Of a DNA stretch of 64,000 nucleotides, positions 25,117 through 34,380 are shown piece after piece. The notes below the pieces were generated by a model that made no database searches, had not been told where the DNA came from, and worked only from the letters and a program-made list of their open reading frames with translations. Origin of the DNA: Capnocytophaga sputigena (lineage in GTDB: Bacteria > Bacteroidota > Bacteroidia > Flavobacteriales > Flavobacteriaceae); NCBI RefSeq assembly GCF_900446695.1, contig NZ_UAVP01000011.1, forward strand, positions 372,001 through 436,000, in the 5' to 3' direction. Numbering within the stretch: the stretch's first letter is position 1; the number at the start of each line of letters is the position of its first letter. The position numbers were made by a program, and so were the translations under genes.

Positions 25117-26199
25117 ATGGATATCGTTGCAAAACAATGGAAACAACAATTGCAATATCTGCTGGAGGGAAGAGACTACGAGTCGCTTATATTCACTTCA
25201 GCAGAAGATATTCCTATTTTGCCTTTTTACACTGCTGAAAATATAAAAAGTCCTTATGCTATCAACACTAAAACGCAAGTAGCTGTCCCTCTTTTCATAT
25301 CTGATAAAGAAGCAACACTCAAGCGTATCGCTTTTTGGCAAGACCAATCGGTATCTTTCTTTTTGTTGGATATACATCCTAAATTTACTCAAAAAGAAGT
25401 AGAAGAATGGCTACCTGCAAACTTGCAGTATTTATTTACTAACTCATTTGCTATTAACACTACAATTTACCAAAAAGCAGGCGCCTCGATGGTGCAACAA
25501 ATTGCCTTTGGGGTAGCCCAAATCAAAGAAAATCCTCACACTGCTGATGTACTCAATGTAAAAGTAGCAGTAGGAGGCACTTTTTTATTAGAAATAGCTA
25601 AATTGCGTGCTTTTCGCCGGTTACTAAGTGAGCAAGCCCCTACCCTACCCCTTTGCCTTATCGCTGAAGTATCAAGTAGAGGTTTATCGCTACTGAAATC
25701 ATCGTACAACGAAAACTATGTACAATTAGCTTATGAAGCTGCCGTGTTAGGAGGTGCTGATTATCTACTGCCTAAAAATCCTCTTTTCTTTAAAAATAAC
25801 AATCTAAATACTGAAAAAGCGAATGTAGCAACCATTCAAAACATCACAGCTACACGCAACGCTACTCTGCTTAATGGGATGTATGCTATAGAAAGTCTCA
25901 GTTATGAAATGTACAAAAAAGCCCTTGTGATGCTAGACCAGATTACAAAAAAGGGCGGACTTTCTGCTATCACAAAAAACTTTAGCTTGATAAAGGACAT
26001 AAAACAGAAATCACAACGAGAGCAAGCACTTTTTAATGAGCAGTGCGCTTCTTTACCTCCCATAGATTTATACAGCCGTAAAGATTGGGATTTCTATCCT
26101 TTTAGCAAAAAAAAATCATCTGAAGTATTAGAGCTCAAACGCTTGTGGGAACCTTTTGAAAAACGCTTAAAACAAGAAGACTATGACAGAAACGCATAA
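25117..26199 (+). CDS. Shortened methylmalonyl-CoA mutase small-subunit homologue
   Basis: 360 residues, about 100 fewer than flavobacterial mutase small subunits (from memory about 450-470). Recognisable blocks, in order: the N-terminal QWKQQLQYLLEGRDYESL; IYQKAGASMVQQIAFGVAQ; the barrel motif GTFLLEIAKLRAFRRLL; NENYVQLAYEAAVLGGADYL; and a C-terminal KSQREQALFNEQ. The segment normally lying between the first and second blocks is reduced. In the canonical enzyme this subunit is non-catalytic and pairs with the B12-binding large subunit. The next gene overlaps by 17 bases and carries only a trace of the large subunit. I infer that the active mutase has been lost and these genes are remnants or repurposed. 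No cobalamin riboswitch is visible upstream. Confidence 0.72.
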   Translation: MDIVAKQWKQQLQYLLEGRDYESLIFTSAEDIPILPFYTAENIKSPYAINTKTQVAVPLFISDKEATLKRIAFWQDQSVSFFLLDIHPKFTQKEVEEWLPANLQYLFTNSFAINTTIYQKAGASMVQQIAFGVAQIKENPHTADVLNVKVAVGGTFLLEIAKLRAFRRLLSEQAPTLPLCLIAEVSSRGLSLLKSSYNENYVQLAYEAAVLGGADYLLPKNPLFFKNNNLNTEKANVATIQNITATRNATLLNGMYAIESLSYEMYKKALVMLDQITKKGGLSAITKNFSLIKDIKQKSQREQALFNEQCASLPPIDLYSRKDWDFYPFSKKKSSEVLELKRLWEPFEKRLKQEDYDRNA

Positions 26200-26671
26200 T
26201 GCCATAGCTGGCGTGCCACCTTATGAACGCGGATTTCACGCAATGGGGTATTTAAAAGAAGTGCCCCCTTTGCGCATTATCACCGATGAACTAATGGTTG
26301 TTAGTACTTTTGAAGAACTACCTCAAGTACTTACTTGTGAAGAAACATACACTTATATTCCTGCTTCCCTTCTTTTAGAAAACAGTACTCAACAAGATTT
26401 TATCAGAGAGTTACCTTTTAACGACAAACTGCGCATTTTAGTAGATAGTCCTGCGAATAGCTTTGAAATGATTGTACTCCTCCGCCAATTGCGTGCTATT
26501 GCCAAAATACCTATCAGCTGCTGGGTACATTCTATCACTGATTATCTCTACGCCCTCATTGCCCAAGCCGATGATTTGATTACCAAAAATAAAGAGTTGG
26601 CTTTACCAGAAAACCAACTCTTGATAGCAAATAGTTTAGTTACAAAAACTATTGATCCTTTTTATCTATAA
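26183..26671 (+). CDS. Small protein with the N-terminal motif of methylmalonyl-CoA mutase large subunit
   Basis: 162 residues, overlapping the preceding gene by 17 bases in another frame. The segment IAGVPPYERGFHAMGY (about residues 8-23) resembles AGxxPYxRGPYxTMY, the substrate-binding entry of the mutase large subunit. A complete large subunit has about 700 residues with a C-terminal B12 domain; here neither the barrel core nor the DxHxxG motif of B12 proteins is present. The remainder (about 30-162) looks like a folded alpha/beta protein that I do not recognise. It ends 6 bases inside the convergent acyl-CoA synthetase gene. It is either a severely reduced mutase relic still under selection or a new small partner of the upstream protein. 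Confidence 0.55.
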   Translation: MTETHNAIAGVPPYERGFHAMGYLKEVPPLRIITDELMVVSTFEELPQVLTCEETYTYIPASLLLENSTQQDFIRELPFNDKLRILVDSPANSFEMIVLLRQLRAIAKIPISCWVHSITDYLYALIAQADDLITKNKELALPENQLLIANSLVTKTIDPFYL

Positions 26672-28300
26672 TTCTTCTTCGGTATCTAAACCAAGTTCTC
26701 TTGCGGATATTTCACGCATTTCCACCTTGCGTATTTTACCCGAGATAGTCATTGGAAATTCCTCGACAAACTTCCAATAACGAGGTACTTTATAGTGGGC
26801 AATACGACCTTTACAGAAATCGTGGAGTTCTTGTTCAGTGAGGGTTACTCCTTCTTTAGTTTTGATCCAAGCCATTACTTCTTCACCGTATTTCTTGCTT
26901 GGTACTCCAATAACTTGAGCATCCATCACCCCTTCATACGTGTAGAGGAAGTCCTCTATTTCTTTAGGAGAAATGTTCTCACCTCCGCGAATAATCAAAT
27001 CTTTGATACGACCTGAAATGTGGATATAACCATCTTCATCCATCATCGCCAAATCACCTGAGTGCATCCAGCGTTGTTCATCTATTACCTGTTGTGTAGC
27101 CTGCGGACTATTCCAATACTTCAACATCACTGAATAGCCACGTGTACAGAGTTCTCCACTTTCTCCACGTTTTACAATTGCTTTAGTCTCAGGATTGATA
27201 ATTTTAATCTCCAAATGGTCGTGGATAGTACCCACTGAGTGAATTTGTTTCTCGAAAGGTGCTCCTATTTTGGTTTGTGTAGATACAGGAGAGGTTTCGG
27301 TCATACCATAACATATCGTGATTTCGTGCATATTCATTTGCTCTTTCACGCGTTTCATAATCTCTGGAGGACACAAAGCTCCTGCCATTACACCTGTGCG
27401 CAAACTCGACAAATCGTAAGGATGTTTGTCTAATATATAGAGTTCTGAAATGAACATTGTTGGCACTCCATAAAGCGATGTACACTTTTCCTTTTCTACC
27501 GCTTCAAGAGTTTTGGTAGCATCAAAACTATCGTTAGGGATTACCATTGTAGCCCCGTGAACTGTGCAAGCGAGATTTCCGATTACCATCCCAAAACAAT
27601 GGTAAAAAGGCACTGGAATACACACCCTATCCTTCTCGGTATAATTCATACGGATACCAATAAAATAGGCATTATTGAGGATATTGTGATGGGAAAGAGT
27701 AACTCCTTTGGGGTTGCCTGTAGTACCTGAAGTATACTGTATATTTACAGGATCGTCGAACTGTACTTTTTCTTCAAAAGAAAGTAATTTCTCGTCTGTA
27801 ACTTTTTTACCATTCTCTAAGAAACGCTCCCAGCTATCTCCCCAATAGACTTCTTTTCTAAGGGTTTCAGTAAATTCACGCGCATCATCAATCATTTTTT
27901 TATAGTTACTACTCTTAAACTCAGGAGCTGCAAAAATAAATGATATTCCTGATTGGTTGATTACATAAATCAGTTCACTGGTACGATAAGCAGGATTGAT
28001 ATTCACCATTATCACGCCTATTTTGGCAGTAGCATATTGCAAGAGTGTCCACTCATAGCAGTTAGGAGACCAAATACCTACTCTATCACTTGGCTTTGCA
28101 CCTAAAGCAATGAGCCCTTTGGCTACTGCTGTTACTTGCTCATAAAATTCAGTGTAAGTAACTCTATAGTTTTGATGTACGGAGATAAGCGCCTCTTTAT
28201 GAGGAAATTTTTCTACTGTTCGGCGGAGGTTCTGGTCGATTGTTTCTCCTAAAAGAGAGACATCAGAAGCTCCATAAGTGTAAGCTAAGTTTTTATTCAT
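26666..28300 (-). CDS. AMP-binding acyl-CoA synthetase (medium/long-chain fatty acid type)
   Basis: 544 residues of the ANL adenylate-forming superfamily. It activates a carboxylic acid with ATP and CoA. Motif A5-type loop YTSGTTGNPKGVTLSH lies near 193-208. CYGMTETSPVS, the adenine-binding motif, is near 333-343, and the hinge/latch HSGDLAMMDEDGYIHISGRIKDLIIRGGENI is followed by the catalytic-lysine region PMTISGKIRKVEM. The whole sequence resembles FadD3/AcsM-like fatty acid ligases. It is the last gene of a leftward block after trmD (12-base gap) and converges with the mutase relics, overlapping the last by 6 bases. Confidence 0.9.
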   Translation of the reverse strand: MNKNLAYTYGASDVSLLGETIDQNLRRTVEKFPHKEALISVHQNYRVTYTEFYEQVTAVAKGLIALGAKPSDRVGIWSPNCYEWTLLQYATAKIGVIMVNINPAYRTSELIYVINQSGISFIFAAPEFKSSNYKKMIDDAREFTETLRKEVYWGDSWERFLENGKKVTDEKLLSFEEKVQFDDPVNIQYTSGTTGNPKGVTLSHHNILNNAYFIGIRMNYTEKDRVCIPVPFYHCFGMVIGNLACTVHGATMVIPNDSFDATKTLEAVEKEKCTSLYGVPTMFISELYILDKHPYDLSSLRTGVMAGALCPPEIMKRVKEQMNMHEITICYGMTETSPVSTQTKIGAPFEKQIHSVGTIHDHLEIKIINPETKAIVKRGESGELCTRGYSVMLKYWNSPQATQQVIDEQRWMHSGDLAMMDEDGYIHISGRIKDLIIRGGENISPKEIEDFLYTYEGVMDAQVIGVPSKKYGEEVMAWIKTKEGVTLTEQELHDFCKGRIAHYKVPRYWKFVEEFPMTISGKIRKVEMREISARELGLDTEEEL

Positions 28301-28312
28301 AAGGATTATTTT

Positions 28313-28987
28313 TTACTCCAACAAATCAGGGCGTTTGGCTTTAGTGTGTTTATAAGCCATATCTTCACGCCATTGTTCTATTTTAGGTGTATTACCGCTG
28401 GTGAGGATTTCGGGTACTTCCCAACCTTTGTAGTTAGCTGGACGCGTATAGACTGGAGGTGCTAACAAATTGTCTTGAAACGAATCAGTAAGGGCTGAAG
28501 TTTCATCGGAGAGAACACCAGGGATGAGACGAATAATTGCATCGCAGAGCACAGCTGCCCCTAATTCTCCCCCTGAAAGCACATAGTCGCCTATGGAGAT
28601 TTCTTTAGTGATAAAATGGTCGCGCACACGCTGGTCTACCCCTTTGAAGTGCCCACATAAAATAATAATATTTTCAGCTAACGAAAGCTGATTAGCCATC
28701 TTTTGTTGGAGTGTATCGCCATCGGGGGTGAGGAATATTACCTCGTCATAATCTCTTTCAGCTTTTAAGGCTGAAATACACTTATCAATAGGTTCTATCA
28801 TCAACACCATTCCTGCTCCTCCACCAAACTGATAATCATCTACTTGACGATAAGCATTATTAGCATAGTCGTGAAGATTGTGGAAATGCACTTCCACTAA
28901 TTGTTTATCAATAGCACGCTTCATAATAGAGTAGGCAAAGGGGCTCTCCATTATTTCGGGGACTACTGATATGATATCAATACGCAT
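28313..28987 (-). CDS. trmD: tRNA (guanine-37-N1)-methyltransferase
   Basis: 224 residues, the standard SPOUT-class enzyme that makes m1G37 in tRNAs reading CNN codons and prevents frameshifting. The N-terminus [11 protein letters not shown], the region [15 protein letters not shown], the SAM-binding trefoil-knot loop [11 protein letters not shown] and GDYVLSGGE are all typical. It stops at LLE after a short helical tail. In most bacteria trmD lies with rpsP, rimM and rplS. Here it follows a membrane protein of unknown role by 4 bases and precedes the acyl-CoA synthetase. Confidence 0.95.
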   Translation of the reverse strand: MRIDIISVVPEIMESPFAYSIMKRAIDKQLVEVHFHNLHDYANNAYRQVDDYQFGGGAGMVLMIEPIDKCISALKAERDYDEVIFLTPDGDTLQQKMANQLSLAENIIILCGHFKGVDQRVRDHFITKEISIGDYVLSGGELGAAVLCDAIIRLIPGVLSDETSALTDSFQDNLLAPPVYTRPANYKGWEVPEILTSGNTPKIEQWREDMAYKHTKAKRPDLLE

Positions 28988-28991
28988 CGGT

Positions 28992-29630
28992 TTAACGGTG
29001 TTTATTTATTTCGTCTTGCAACTGGCGACGCACTTTTTGTTCACGCTCAATAGCTGCTTTGCGATAGTTTTCGTATTCTTCTTGTAATTCAGCTAAGTCA
29101 CTGATAGATTTTTTAGTAACTACATTTCCGTTAGCATATCTATAGATATAGAAAATGAGTAACACCGCCAAAACTAACACTATTCCCCACATAATAGTAT
29201 TATACAGACCTTTGGAAAGCAAAGCACCAAAGAAGTTCATACTATCTTTTTGGTTTTTAGTTTCATCAAGTGTTGTTTGTAGCTCTGTGATATTATCGTT
29301 GAGGGTTTTGATAGTATTTTCGTGTGTTTTTACTGTTTGCTTTTCTGCTTCAAGTCGAGACTTCACACTGTTGATACTATCATTCATACTGCGTTGAAAA
29401 ACAGCCAATTTAGTTTTATCAATCAGTTTAAATCTCTCGTAAGAGTTCGACTTATCGACCATATACTGAAACTGTTCAGATAGTGTAGTAGGGATTTTTT
29501 CCTCTTGTACTACTTCTATAGAAGTCGTTTGAGTTGTAGAACGCGTAGTAGTGCGTGTAGAAGTTCCTTCTTGGGCTGTAGCTGAAAAGAAAGACAATGC
29601 AGCTATTGCAACAAAAGTAAGTTTTTTCAT
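28992..29630 (-). CDS. Coiled-coil membrane protein conserved next to trmD in flavobacteria
   Basis: 212 residues. A signal peptide (cleavage near SATAQ) is followed by a Thr/Ser-rich segment (about 22-45) and a long coiled-coil (about 85-128, heptads of Leu/Ile/Lys/Glu). A single membrane helix (about 139-163) and a charged cytoplasmic coiled tail complete it. I recall homologues annotated as tRNA (guanine-N1)-methyltransferase, which would be an error carried over from the neighbouring trmD; nothing in this sequence resembles a methyltransferase. The topology suggests a periplasmic coiled-coil sensor or tether. It is 4 bases from trmD and 13 from the thioredoxin-like gene, so all are cotranscribed. 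Confidence 0.75.
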   Translation of the reverse strand: MKKLTFVAIAALSFFSATAQEGTSTRTTTRSTTQTTSIEVVQEEKIPTTLSEQFQYMVDKSNSYERFKLIDKTKLAVFQRSMNDSINSVKSRLEAEKQTVKTHENTIKTLNDNITELQTTLDETKNQKDSMNFFGALLSKGLYNTIMWGIVLVLAVLLIFYIYRYANGNVVTKKSISDLAELQEEYENYRKAAIEREQKVRRQLQDEINKHR

Positions 29631-29643
29631 ATTAAAATTATTA

Positions 29644-30246
29644 TTATATAGTTTCTAAAATCTTCTTGAAATCATCTACAATGGTAGCACCTTTATCTTG
29701 GTTGTACCATCTTTGTAGTTCTTCTTTGAACTCAGGAGAAAGTTTGCCATTTTTAGCTTTTTCTTCTTCTACCATTTTGGTAGCCACTGACGGACGAGAG
29801 CCCCAATGTGCCAACACCTTATCCTCTAAGTCTAAGAACACTACTATTGGAATTGCCTTACCACCATTGGTTAGGAAAAGATTCATCAACTCTTCATTTT
29901 CATCTCTAAAAACGAGTTTCATAGTGATTTTAGGGTTGAGTTCAGCTATTTTATGCACTACGGGTACAATTTGAGCTGCATCACCACACCAACTTTCGGT
30001 AATCACCAACAAGCAAACGCTTTTAGGGTAGTTTATAAAGAATTGCGCCTTTTCTTCGGGTATTTCTATCGTTTTATCCAAACGTTTATAGCGTTTTTGG
30101 TTGAGCGCTGTGTAATACACACGTTCTTCAGTCTGTTCTTCTCCACTTGACTTACCTTCGGCTTCATACTTATCTATTAGATTGCGATAGGTCTCGTAGG
30201 AAACAGCTTTTAGTAGACTATTGCGGATGATTTGTGTTTTTTCCAT
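29644..30246 (-). CDS. Thioredoxin-fold protein with a single-cysteine active-site position
   Basis: 200 residues with no signal peptide, so cytoplasmic. The thioredoxin-like core is seen in CLLVITESWCGDAAQIVPVVHKIAEL (about 84-109), with later IPIVVFLD bearing the cis-proline. The active site reads WCGDA: only the first of the usual two cysteines is present (CxxA in place of CxxC). Such proteins cannot form the normal internal disulfide and may act in glutathione-like or mixed disulfide chemistry, or as a chaperone. The family is known in Bacteroidota without a firm function. It lies 24 bases after clpX in a leftward transcription unit. Confidence 0.8.
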   Translation of the reverse strand: MEKTQIIRNSLLKAVSYETYRNLIDKYEAEGKSSGEEQTEERVYYTALNQKRYKRLDKTIEIPEEKAQFFINYPKSVCLLVITESWCGDAAQIVPVVHKIAELNPKITMKLVFRDENEELMNLFLTNGGKAIPIVVFLDLEDKVLAHWGSRPSVATKMVEEEKAKNGKLSPEFKEELQRWYNQDKGATIVDDFKKILETI

Positions 30247-30251
30247 TGTTA

Positions 30252-30276
30252 TTTAGGTAAGAGTTAAGAGTTAGGA
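30252..30276. repeat. period-7 repeat at the end of clpX
   Basis: GTAAGAG / TTAAGAG / TTAGG; it contains the clpX stop codon. Confidence 0.5.
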
Positions 30277-31503
30277 AGCAATTTGCAAAGTTGATTTATT
30301 GAGTTTTTCTTCAGCGTACTCTTTAGTAACTTTCAGTTCTTTGACACCTGAGTTAGGGAGCTCAAACATTGCATCGGTGAGGATATTCTCACATAGTGAA
30401 CGCAATCCACGAGCACCGAGTTTATACTCTAAGGCTTTTTCGACAATAAAATCGAGAGCTTCTTCAGTTATATCAAAATTGATACCATCCATTTCAAAGA
30501 GTTTTTTGTACTGCTTGATAATGGCATTCTTAGGTTCGGTGAGAATCATACGTAACGTGTGCTTATCCAATGGGTTCATATAAGTAAGCACTGGCAAACG
30601 ACCTATAATTTCGGGGATTAAACCAAAATCTTTTAAGTCTTTTGGTATGATATACTGTACCAAATTTTTCCTATCTACTTGTGTATTTTTGGACGAATTG
30701 TAACCCACAGATTGCATATTGAGGCGTTTAGAAATCACGCGTTCAATACCATCAAAAGCTCCTCCTGCTATGAACAAAATATGTTCGGTATTTACCTCTA
30801 TATATTTTTGATCGGGGTGTTTGCGTCCACCTTTAGGAGGTACGTTCACCACAGATCCTTCAAGAAGTTTAAGCAGCGCTTGTTGCACTCCTTCACCTGA
30901 TACATCACGAGTGATAGAAGGGTTGTCGCTCTTACGGGCAATCTTGTCGATTTCGTCTATAAACACAATACCTCTTTCAGCTTTTTCCACATCATAGTCG
31001 GCTGCTTGTAAGAGGCGTGTGAGGATACTTTCCACATCTTCACCCACGTAGCCAGCTTCAGTAAGCACTGTAGCATCTACAATAGCGATAGGCACATTGA
31101 GCATTTTGGCAATAGTACGGGCTACCAAGGTTTTACCAGTACCTGTTTCACCTACCATTATCACGTTGCTCTTTTGGATTTCTACCTCATCATCGGCATT
31201 GGGTTGTTGCAGACGTTTGTAGTGGTTATATACCGCTACAGAGAGTATTTTTTTAGTAAAATCCTGACCTATCACATATTGGTCGAGGAATTGTTTAATT
31301 TCTTGAGGTGTTTTGAGAGTCATATCACCTGATACGGTCTCTTTTTCTTTTTGAGCTTTAGCTCCAAATGCTTCTTCTATAATGATATTGGCTTGTTCTA
31401 CACAATAGTTGCATATATTACCAGCCATACCGCGTATAAGCATCTCGGTTTCGGGTTCTGCACGACCGCAGAATGAACAATATTCTACTTGTTTTTTAGC
31501 CAT
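30271..31503 (-). CDS. clpX: ATP-dependent Clp protease ATP-binding subunit ClpX
   Basis: 410 residues, normal length. The AAA+ unfoldase delivers proteins to ClpP. The N-terminal zinc-binding domain has Cys9, Cys12, Cys31 and Cys34; the Walker A loop GETGTGKT is at 118-125 and Walker B is [11 protein letters not shown]. The pore loop GYVGEDV and the sensor regions are present, and [11 protein letters not shown] is near the C-terminus. The ATG overlaps the clpP stop by 1 base (TAATG), giving tight translational coupling. Confidence 0.97.
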   Translation of the reverse strand: MAKKQVEYCSFCGRAEPETEMLIRGMAGNICNYCVEQANIIIEEAFGAKAQKEKETVSGDMTLKTPQEIKQFLDQYVIGQDFTKKILSVAVYNHYKRLQQPNADDEVEIQKSNVIMVGETGTGKTLVARTIAKMLNVPIAIVDATVLTEAGYVGEDVESILTRLLQAADYDVEKAERGIVFIDEIDKIARKSDNPSITRDVSGEGVQQALLKLLEGSVVNVPPKGGRKHPDQKYIEVNTEHILFIAGGAFDGIERVISKRLNMQSVGYNSSKNTQVDRKNLVQYIIPKDLKDFGLIPEIIGRLPVLTYMNPLDKHTLRMILTEPKNAIIKQYKKLFEMDGINFDITEEALDFIVEKALEYKLGARGLRSLCENILTDAMFELPNSGVKELKVTKEYAEEKLNKSTLQIAS

Positions 31504-32162
31504 TATTTTCTTTCTAATACTTCGTCTATCATACCATACTCTTTAGCTTCGTGAGCTATCATCCAATAGTCACGCTCAGAATCTTTATACACCTTAGCAA
31601 AAGGTTGTTTAGAGTGTTTGGCTATGATTTCATAAAGTTCATTTTTAAGTTTCAACATTTCTTTGAGATTGATTTCCATATCGCTGGCTACCCCTTGTGC
31701 TCCTCCTGAAGGTTGGTGTATCATCACACGAGAGTGTGGCAATGCTGAGCGTTTGCCTTCAGCGCCTGCACATAGTAATACGGCAGCCATTGAGGCAGCG
31801 ATACCTGTACAGATAGTAGCTACATCGGGTTTGATAAACTGCATAGTGTCGTACATACCCAATCCTGCATATACGCTACCACCAGGAGAATTGATATAGA
31901 TTTGGATATCTTTGGCACTATCCACGCTTTCCAAGAAAAGCAATTGAGCGGTAACGATATTCGCTACTTGATCGTTTACATCAGTGCCAAGGAAGATGAT
32001 TCTGTCCATCATCAAGCGGGAGAAAACATCCATTTGAGCTACGTTTAGCTGGCGTTCTTCCATAATATAGGGAGTCATACTACCTACAATTTTATCGTAG
32101 TAAAGGCTATTTACTCCGTGCTGTTTAATTGCGTATTTTTTAAATTCGTCTGATAAATTCAT
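31503..32162 (-). CDS. clpP: ATP-dependent Clp protease proteolytic subunit ClpP
   Basis: 219 residues. The self-compartmentalising serine protease forms the chamber used by ClpX. The catalytic triad is visible: Ser124 in [10 protein letters not shown], His149 in [11 protein letters not shown], and Asp198 in the ERDYW region. The oxyanion-hole loop [10 protein letters not shown] occupies 91-100. The N-terminal extension (about 25 residues before YYDKI) is typical of Bacteroidota ClpP. It starts 48 bases after the hypothetical gene at 32211, across a period-7 repeat. Confidence 0.97.
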   Translation of the reverse strand: MNLSDEFKKYAIKQHGVNSLYYDKIVGSMTPYIMEERQLNVAQMDVFSRLMMDRIIFLGTDVNDQVANIVTAQLLFLESVDSAKDIQIYINSPGGSVYAGLGMYDTMQFIKPDVATICTGIAASMAAVLLCAGAEGKRSALPHSRVMIHQPSGGAQGVASDMEINLKEMLKLKNELYEIIAKHSKQPFAKVYKDSERDYWMIAHEAKEYGMIDEVLERK

Positions 32163-32163
32163 T

Positions 32164-32200
32164 TGTTTAGTTATTAGTTGTTAGTTTGTTAGCCATTAGT
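32164..32200. repeat. period-7 tandem repeat upstream of clpP
   Basis: TTATTAG / TTGTTAG / TTTGTTAG / CCATTAG; the third unit is one base longer. Confidence 0.55.
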
Positions 32201-32210
32201 ATTGTGATAA

Positions 32211-32849
32211 TTAAGATTTATAATCCACTAATGCTTTTTCTACAATATTGATAAGTTCCTCTGGGGTCATCAGAGTATTGAGATAGTCTTCCAAAGAACC
32301 CATATTATCTATTTCTCCAAAAAATACCTCGTGATCGGTACCAAAAAGGGTGGGATTTTCAGGATTGGGGTCACTTAAGGCTATGTATATATGGTCAGGA
32401 TAGCCAGAGGTATAAAACAATTGTATAAGATCAGGAGTCTCGTCGCCTGTAACTTCAACGATTTCTGTAAGATCTGTAAATTCATCATCAGAAAAATCAT
32501 CATACCACTCTTCATAATCCTCAGTACCTTCTTTGAAGGGGGTAAAGAGACGCGCTGTCCAAAAGTGTTGTCCGTAAGGTTTTTCCGTAAGTTGATAAAA
32601 CTCAGCAATCATTTGATCATAGAAAGCCTTTTTATCAGTTTGGTAAAGTTTAATATTAGCGTCTACCCATTCACCTAATCCATAAATAGGTTCTTTTTCA
32701 TCGGCTTTTGCCCAAGGAGTATCCTGAGGCTTGGGATAAAGCACTGTATTGAAGGTAATAGCTAATAGGTCATCGGCTAATGAAGTACCTTTTACCTTGC
32801 TAATATCACCTCCAAGAGCTTGTATTCGGTTGAGAATTTCTTGTTTCAT
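32211..32849 (-). CDS. Hypothetical acidic cytoplasmic protein
   Basis: 212 residues, no signal peptide and no membrane segment. It is strongly acidic, with a cluster DYEEWYDDFSDDEFTDLTE around 116-135. The end, TLFGTDHEVFFGEIDNMGSLEDYLNTLMTPEELI, has the feel of SMI1/KNR4-type (SUKH) proteins, which are often immunity proteins or regulators, but the match is too loose to assign. It lies between tig and clpP in the leftward block; a strong inverted repeat separates it from tig, so it may start a new transcript. Confidence 0.65.
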   Translation of the reverse strand: MKQEILNRIQALGGDISKVKGTSLADDLLAITFNTVLYPKPQDTPWAKADEKEPIYGLGEWVDANIKLYQTDKKAFYDQMIAEFYQLTEKPYGQHFWTARLFTPFKEGTEDYEEWYDDFSDDEFTDLTEIVEVTGDETPDLIQLFYTSGYPDHIYIALSDPNPENPTLFGTDHEVFFGEIDNMGSLEDYLNTLMTPEELINIVEKALVDYKS

Positions 32850-32863
32850 CTTTTAATAAATGT

Positions 32864-32921
32864 AGTCCAAAATTGCTAAATTAAGATACAAAATAGTATT
32901 TATCATTAGCAATTTTGGACT
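32864..32921 (-). terminator. Inverted repeat after tig, likely terminator
   Basis: Perfect 16-bp arms AGTCCAAAATTGCTAA and its complement, separated by a 26-base AT-rich loop, 26 bases past the tig stop. The long loop is unusual for an intrinsic terminator; it might also be a protein-binding site. Confidence 0.6.
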
Positions 32922-32946
32922 GGTTTATAGTATTTTGTAAAAATTA

Positions 32947-34275
32947 CTATTCAGGGAAAGCTACTTTTACAAACTCATCAAAAGTTACTTTTTTAACTTC
33001 TGTTTTAACATTTTCTTTGTAGAAGTCGATGAGTTTTTTAAATACTAATTGTTGCTGAATACGTTGTACTTCTTCACGGTTTTGCAATACGCGATCAACG
33101 ATACCATCTACATAGCTATCGTCATCAGTAGGCATACCATATTGCGCTAATTGACCTTTGATATAATCACGAGCAAAATCTTTCAACTCTTCGAACTTAG
33201 GATGTAAGTTATTTTCCTCCAATACTTTACCTTCTATAAGCTGGTAGCGCAAACCTTTTTCTGAACGGCTGTACTCTTCCTCAGCTTCTTGTTCAGTAAG
33301 TTCTTTTTCACCTGCTGTACGTAACCATTTTTTAAGGAAAGTTTCAGGGAGGTCAAATTTAGTATTATCTACTAAATAATCGGTAACTGTGTTGAGGAAA
33401 TGCTGGTCGGCTTGCTCGTTGTATTGGTGTTGAGCGCCTTCTTTTATTTTGTCACGCAATTGTTGCTCAGTAGTTACACTTCCATCAGGGAAGAGTTTGT
33501 CGAACAATTCTTGATCTAAAGCAGCACCTTGACGTTCGTTTACCTCTTCCAAAGTGAAAGTAACTTCCACCTCCAAGTGGTGAGCCTCATCGTGAGATAC
33601 TTTGAGGTAGTGCATTAGACTATGAACATCTTTGAACAAACCTTTAGTTTGCAATTGGAATTGGTCTCCTATTTTTTTACCGATGAACTCTTTGCGTGCA
33701 GCATCACTAAGTTCTTCTAAAGTGAAAGTAGCTTGAGAATCGATAGATTTTTCTTCGTTGAAGAAAGTACCTGTAATTTCAAGGCTATCATCATTGATTA
33801 CTTCACCTTTAGCAACGAGTTTACCAAATTGTTTTTGGATACGTTCTACTTGTTTATCGATTTGGTCATCGGCTACTTCTATTTCATAGCGAACTATAGC
33901 TTTTTTAGGTTTTAAATTCACTTCGATAGTAGGAGTTAAGCCAATTTCGAACTCAAAAGTAAAATCGTCGGCATCTATGTTGATATCTTGTTTTTCTTTA
34001 GGTAGTGGATTACCCAAGATATTGAGTTTTTCGTCGTTTATATATTTATACAACGAGTCTTGCAACACACGGTTGATCTCGTCGAACTTCACAGCTTTAC
34101 CGTACTGTCTTTTAATCATTCCCGCAGGCACGTGACCTTTTCTAAATCCAGGGATAGAAGCGGTTTTTCTGTAATCGTTTAGTACTTTCTCTACTTTATC
34201 GGCGTAGTCGTTTTTTTCAATTGCTATCTTAATGACAGCATTTAAAGCATCTACTTGCTCTCTGTTAATATTCAT
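32947..34275 (-). CDS. tig: Trigger factor (ribosome-associated chaperone)
   Basis: 442 residues. It binds the ribosome exit tunnel and folds nascent chains. The N-terminal ribosome-binding domain contains the signature GFRKGHVPAGMIKRQYG (about 40-56; the usual GFRxGKxP loop has His in place of Lys here). The middle part is FKBP-like but weakly conserved, as usual in Bacteroidota, and the C-terminal helical arms extend to FDEFVKVAFPE. It is transcribed alone from its own promoter. Chaperone and protease genes tig, clpP and clpX lie in the common order although a hypothetical gene intervenes. Confidence 0.93.
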   Translation of the reverse strand: MNINREQVDALNAVIKIAIEKNDYADKVEKVLNDYRKTASIPGFRKGHVPAGMIKRQYGKAVKFDEINRVLQDSLYKYINDEKLNILGNPLPKEKQDINIDADDFTFEFEIGLTPTIEVNLKPKKAIVRYEIEVADDQIDKQVERIQKQFGKLVAKGEVINDDSLEITGTFFNEEKSIDSQATFTLEELSDAARKEFIGKKIGDQFQLQTKGLFKDVHSLMHYLKVSHDEAHHLEVEVTFTLEEVNERQGAALDQELFDKLFPDGSVTTEQQLRDKIKEGAQHQYNEQADQHFLNTVTDYLVDNTKFDLPETFLKKWLRTAGEKELTEQEAEEEYSRSEKGLRYQLIEGKVLEENNLHPKFEELKDFARDYIKGQLAQYGMPTDDDSYVDGIVDRVLQNREEVQRIQQQLVFKKLIDFYKENVKTEVKKVTFDEFVKVAFPE

Positions 34276-34308
34276 TTTTAAAAATATTTAATCTAAAATT
34301 TCAATTTG

Positions 34309-34340
34309 CAAAGGTAGTACAAAATGTTTATATACACAAG
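34309..34340 (-). promoter_or_regulatory. Promoter for tig
   Basis: Minus-strand CTTG (CAAG at 34337-34340), 20-base spacer, TACCTTTG (CAAAGGTA at 34309-34316), 33 bases before the start. Confidence 0.65.
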
Positions 34341-34356
34341 GTTTTATGTATTTTTT

Positions 34357-34380
34357 TAGAAATTAGGAATTAGGAATTAG
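34357..34380. repeat. period-7 repeat at the end of the TRIC-like gene
   Basis: AATTAGG / AATTAGG / AATTAG. It includes the stop codon of the gene at 34377. Confidence 0.6.

Noticed and set aside
26666-26671. Possible fusion or misassembly at the overlap of the mutase remnant and acyl-CoA synthetase
   Set aside because: Convergent genes with a 6-base stop overlap are common and both ends look natural.
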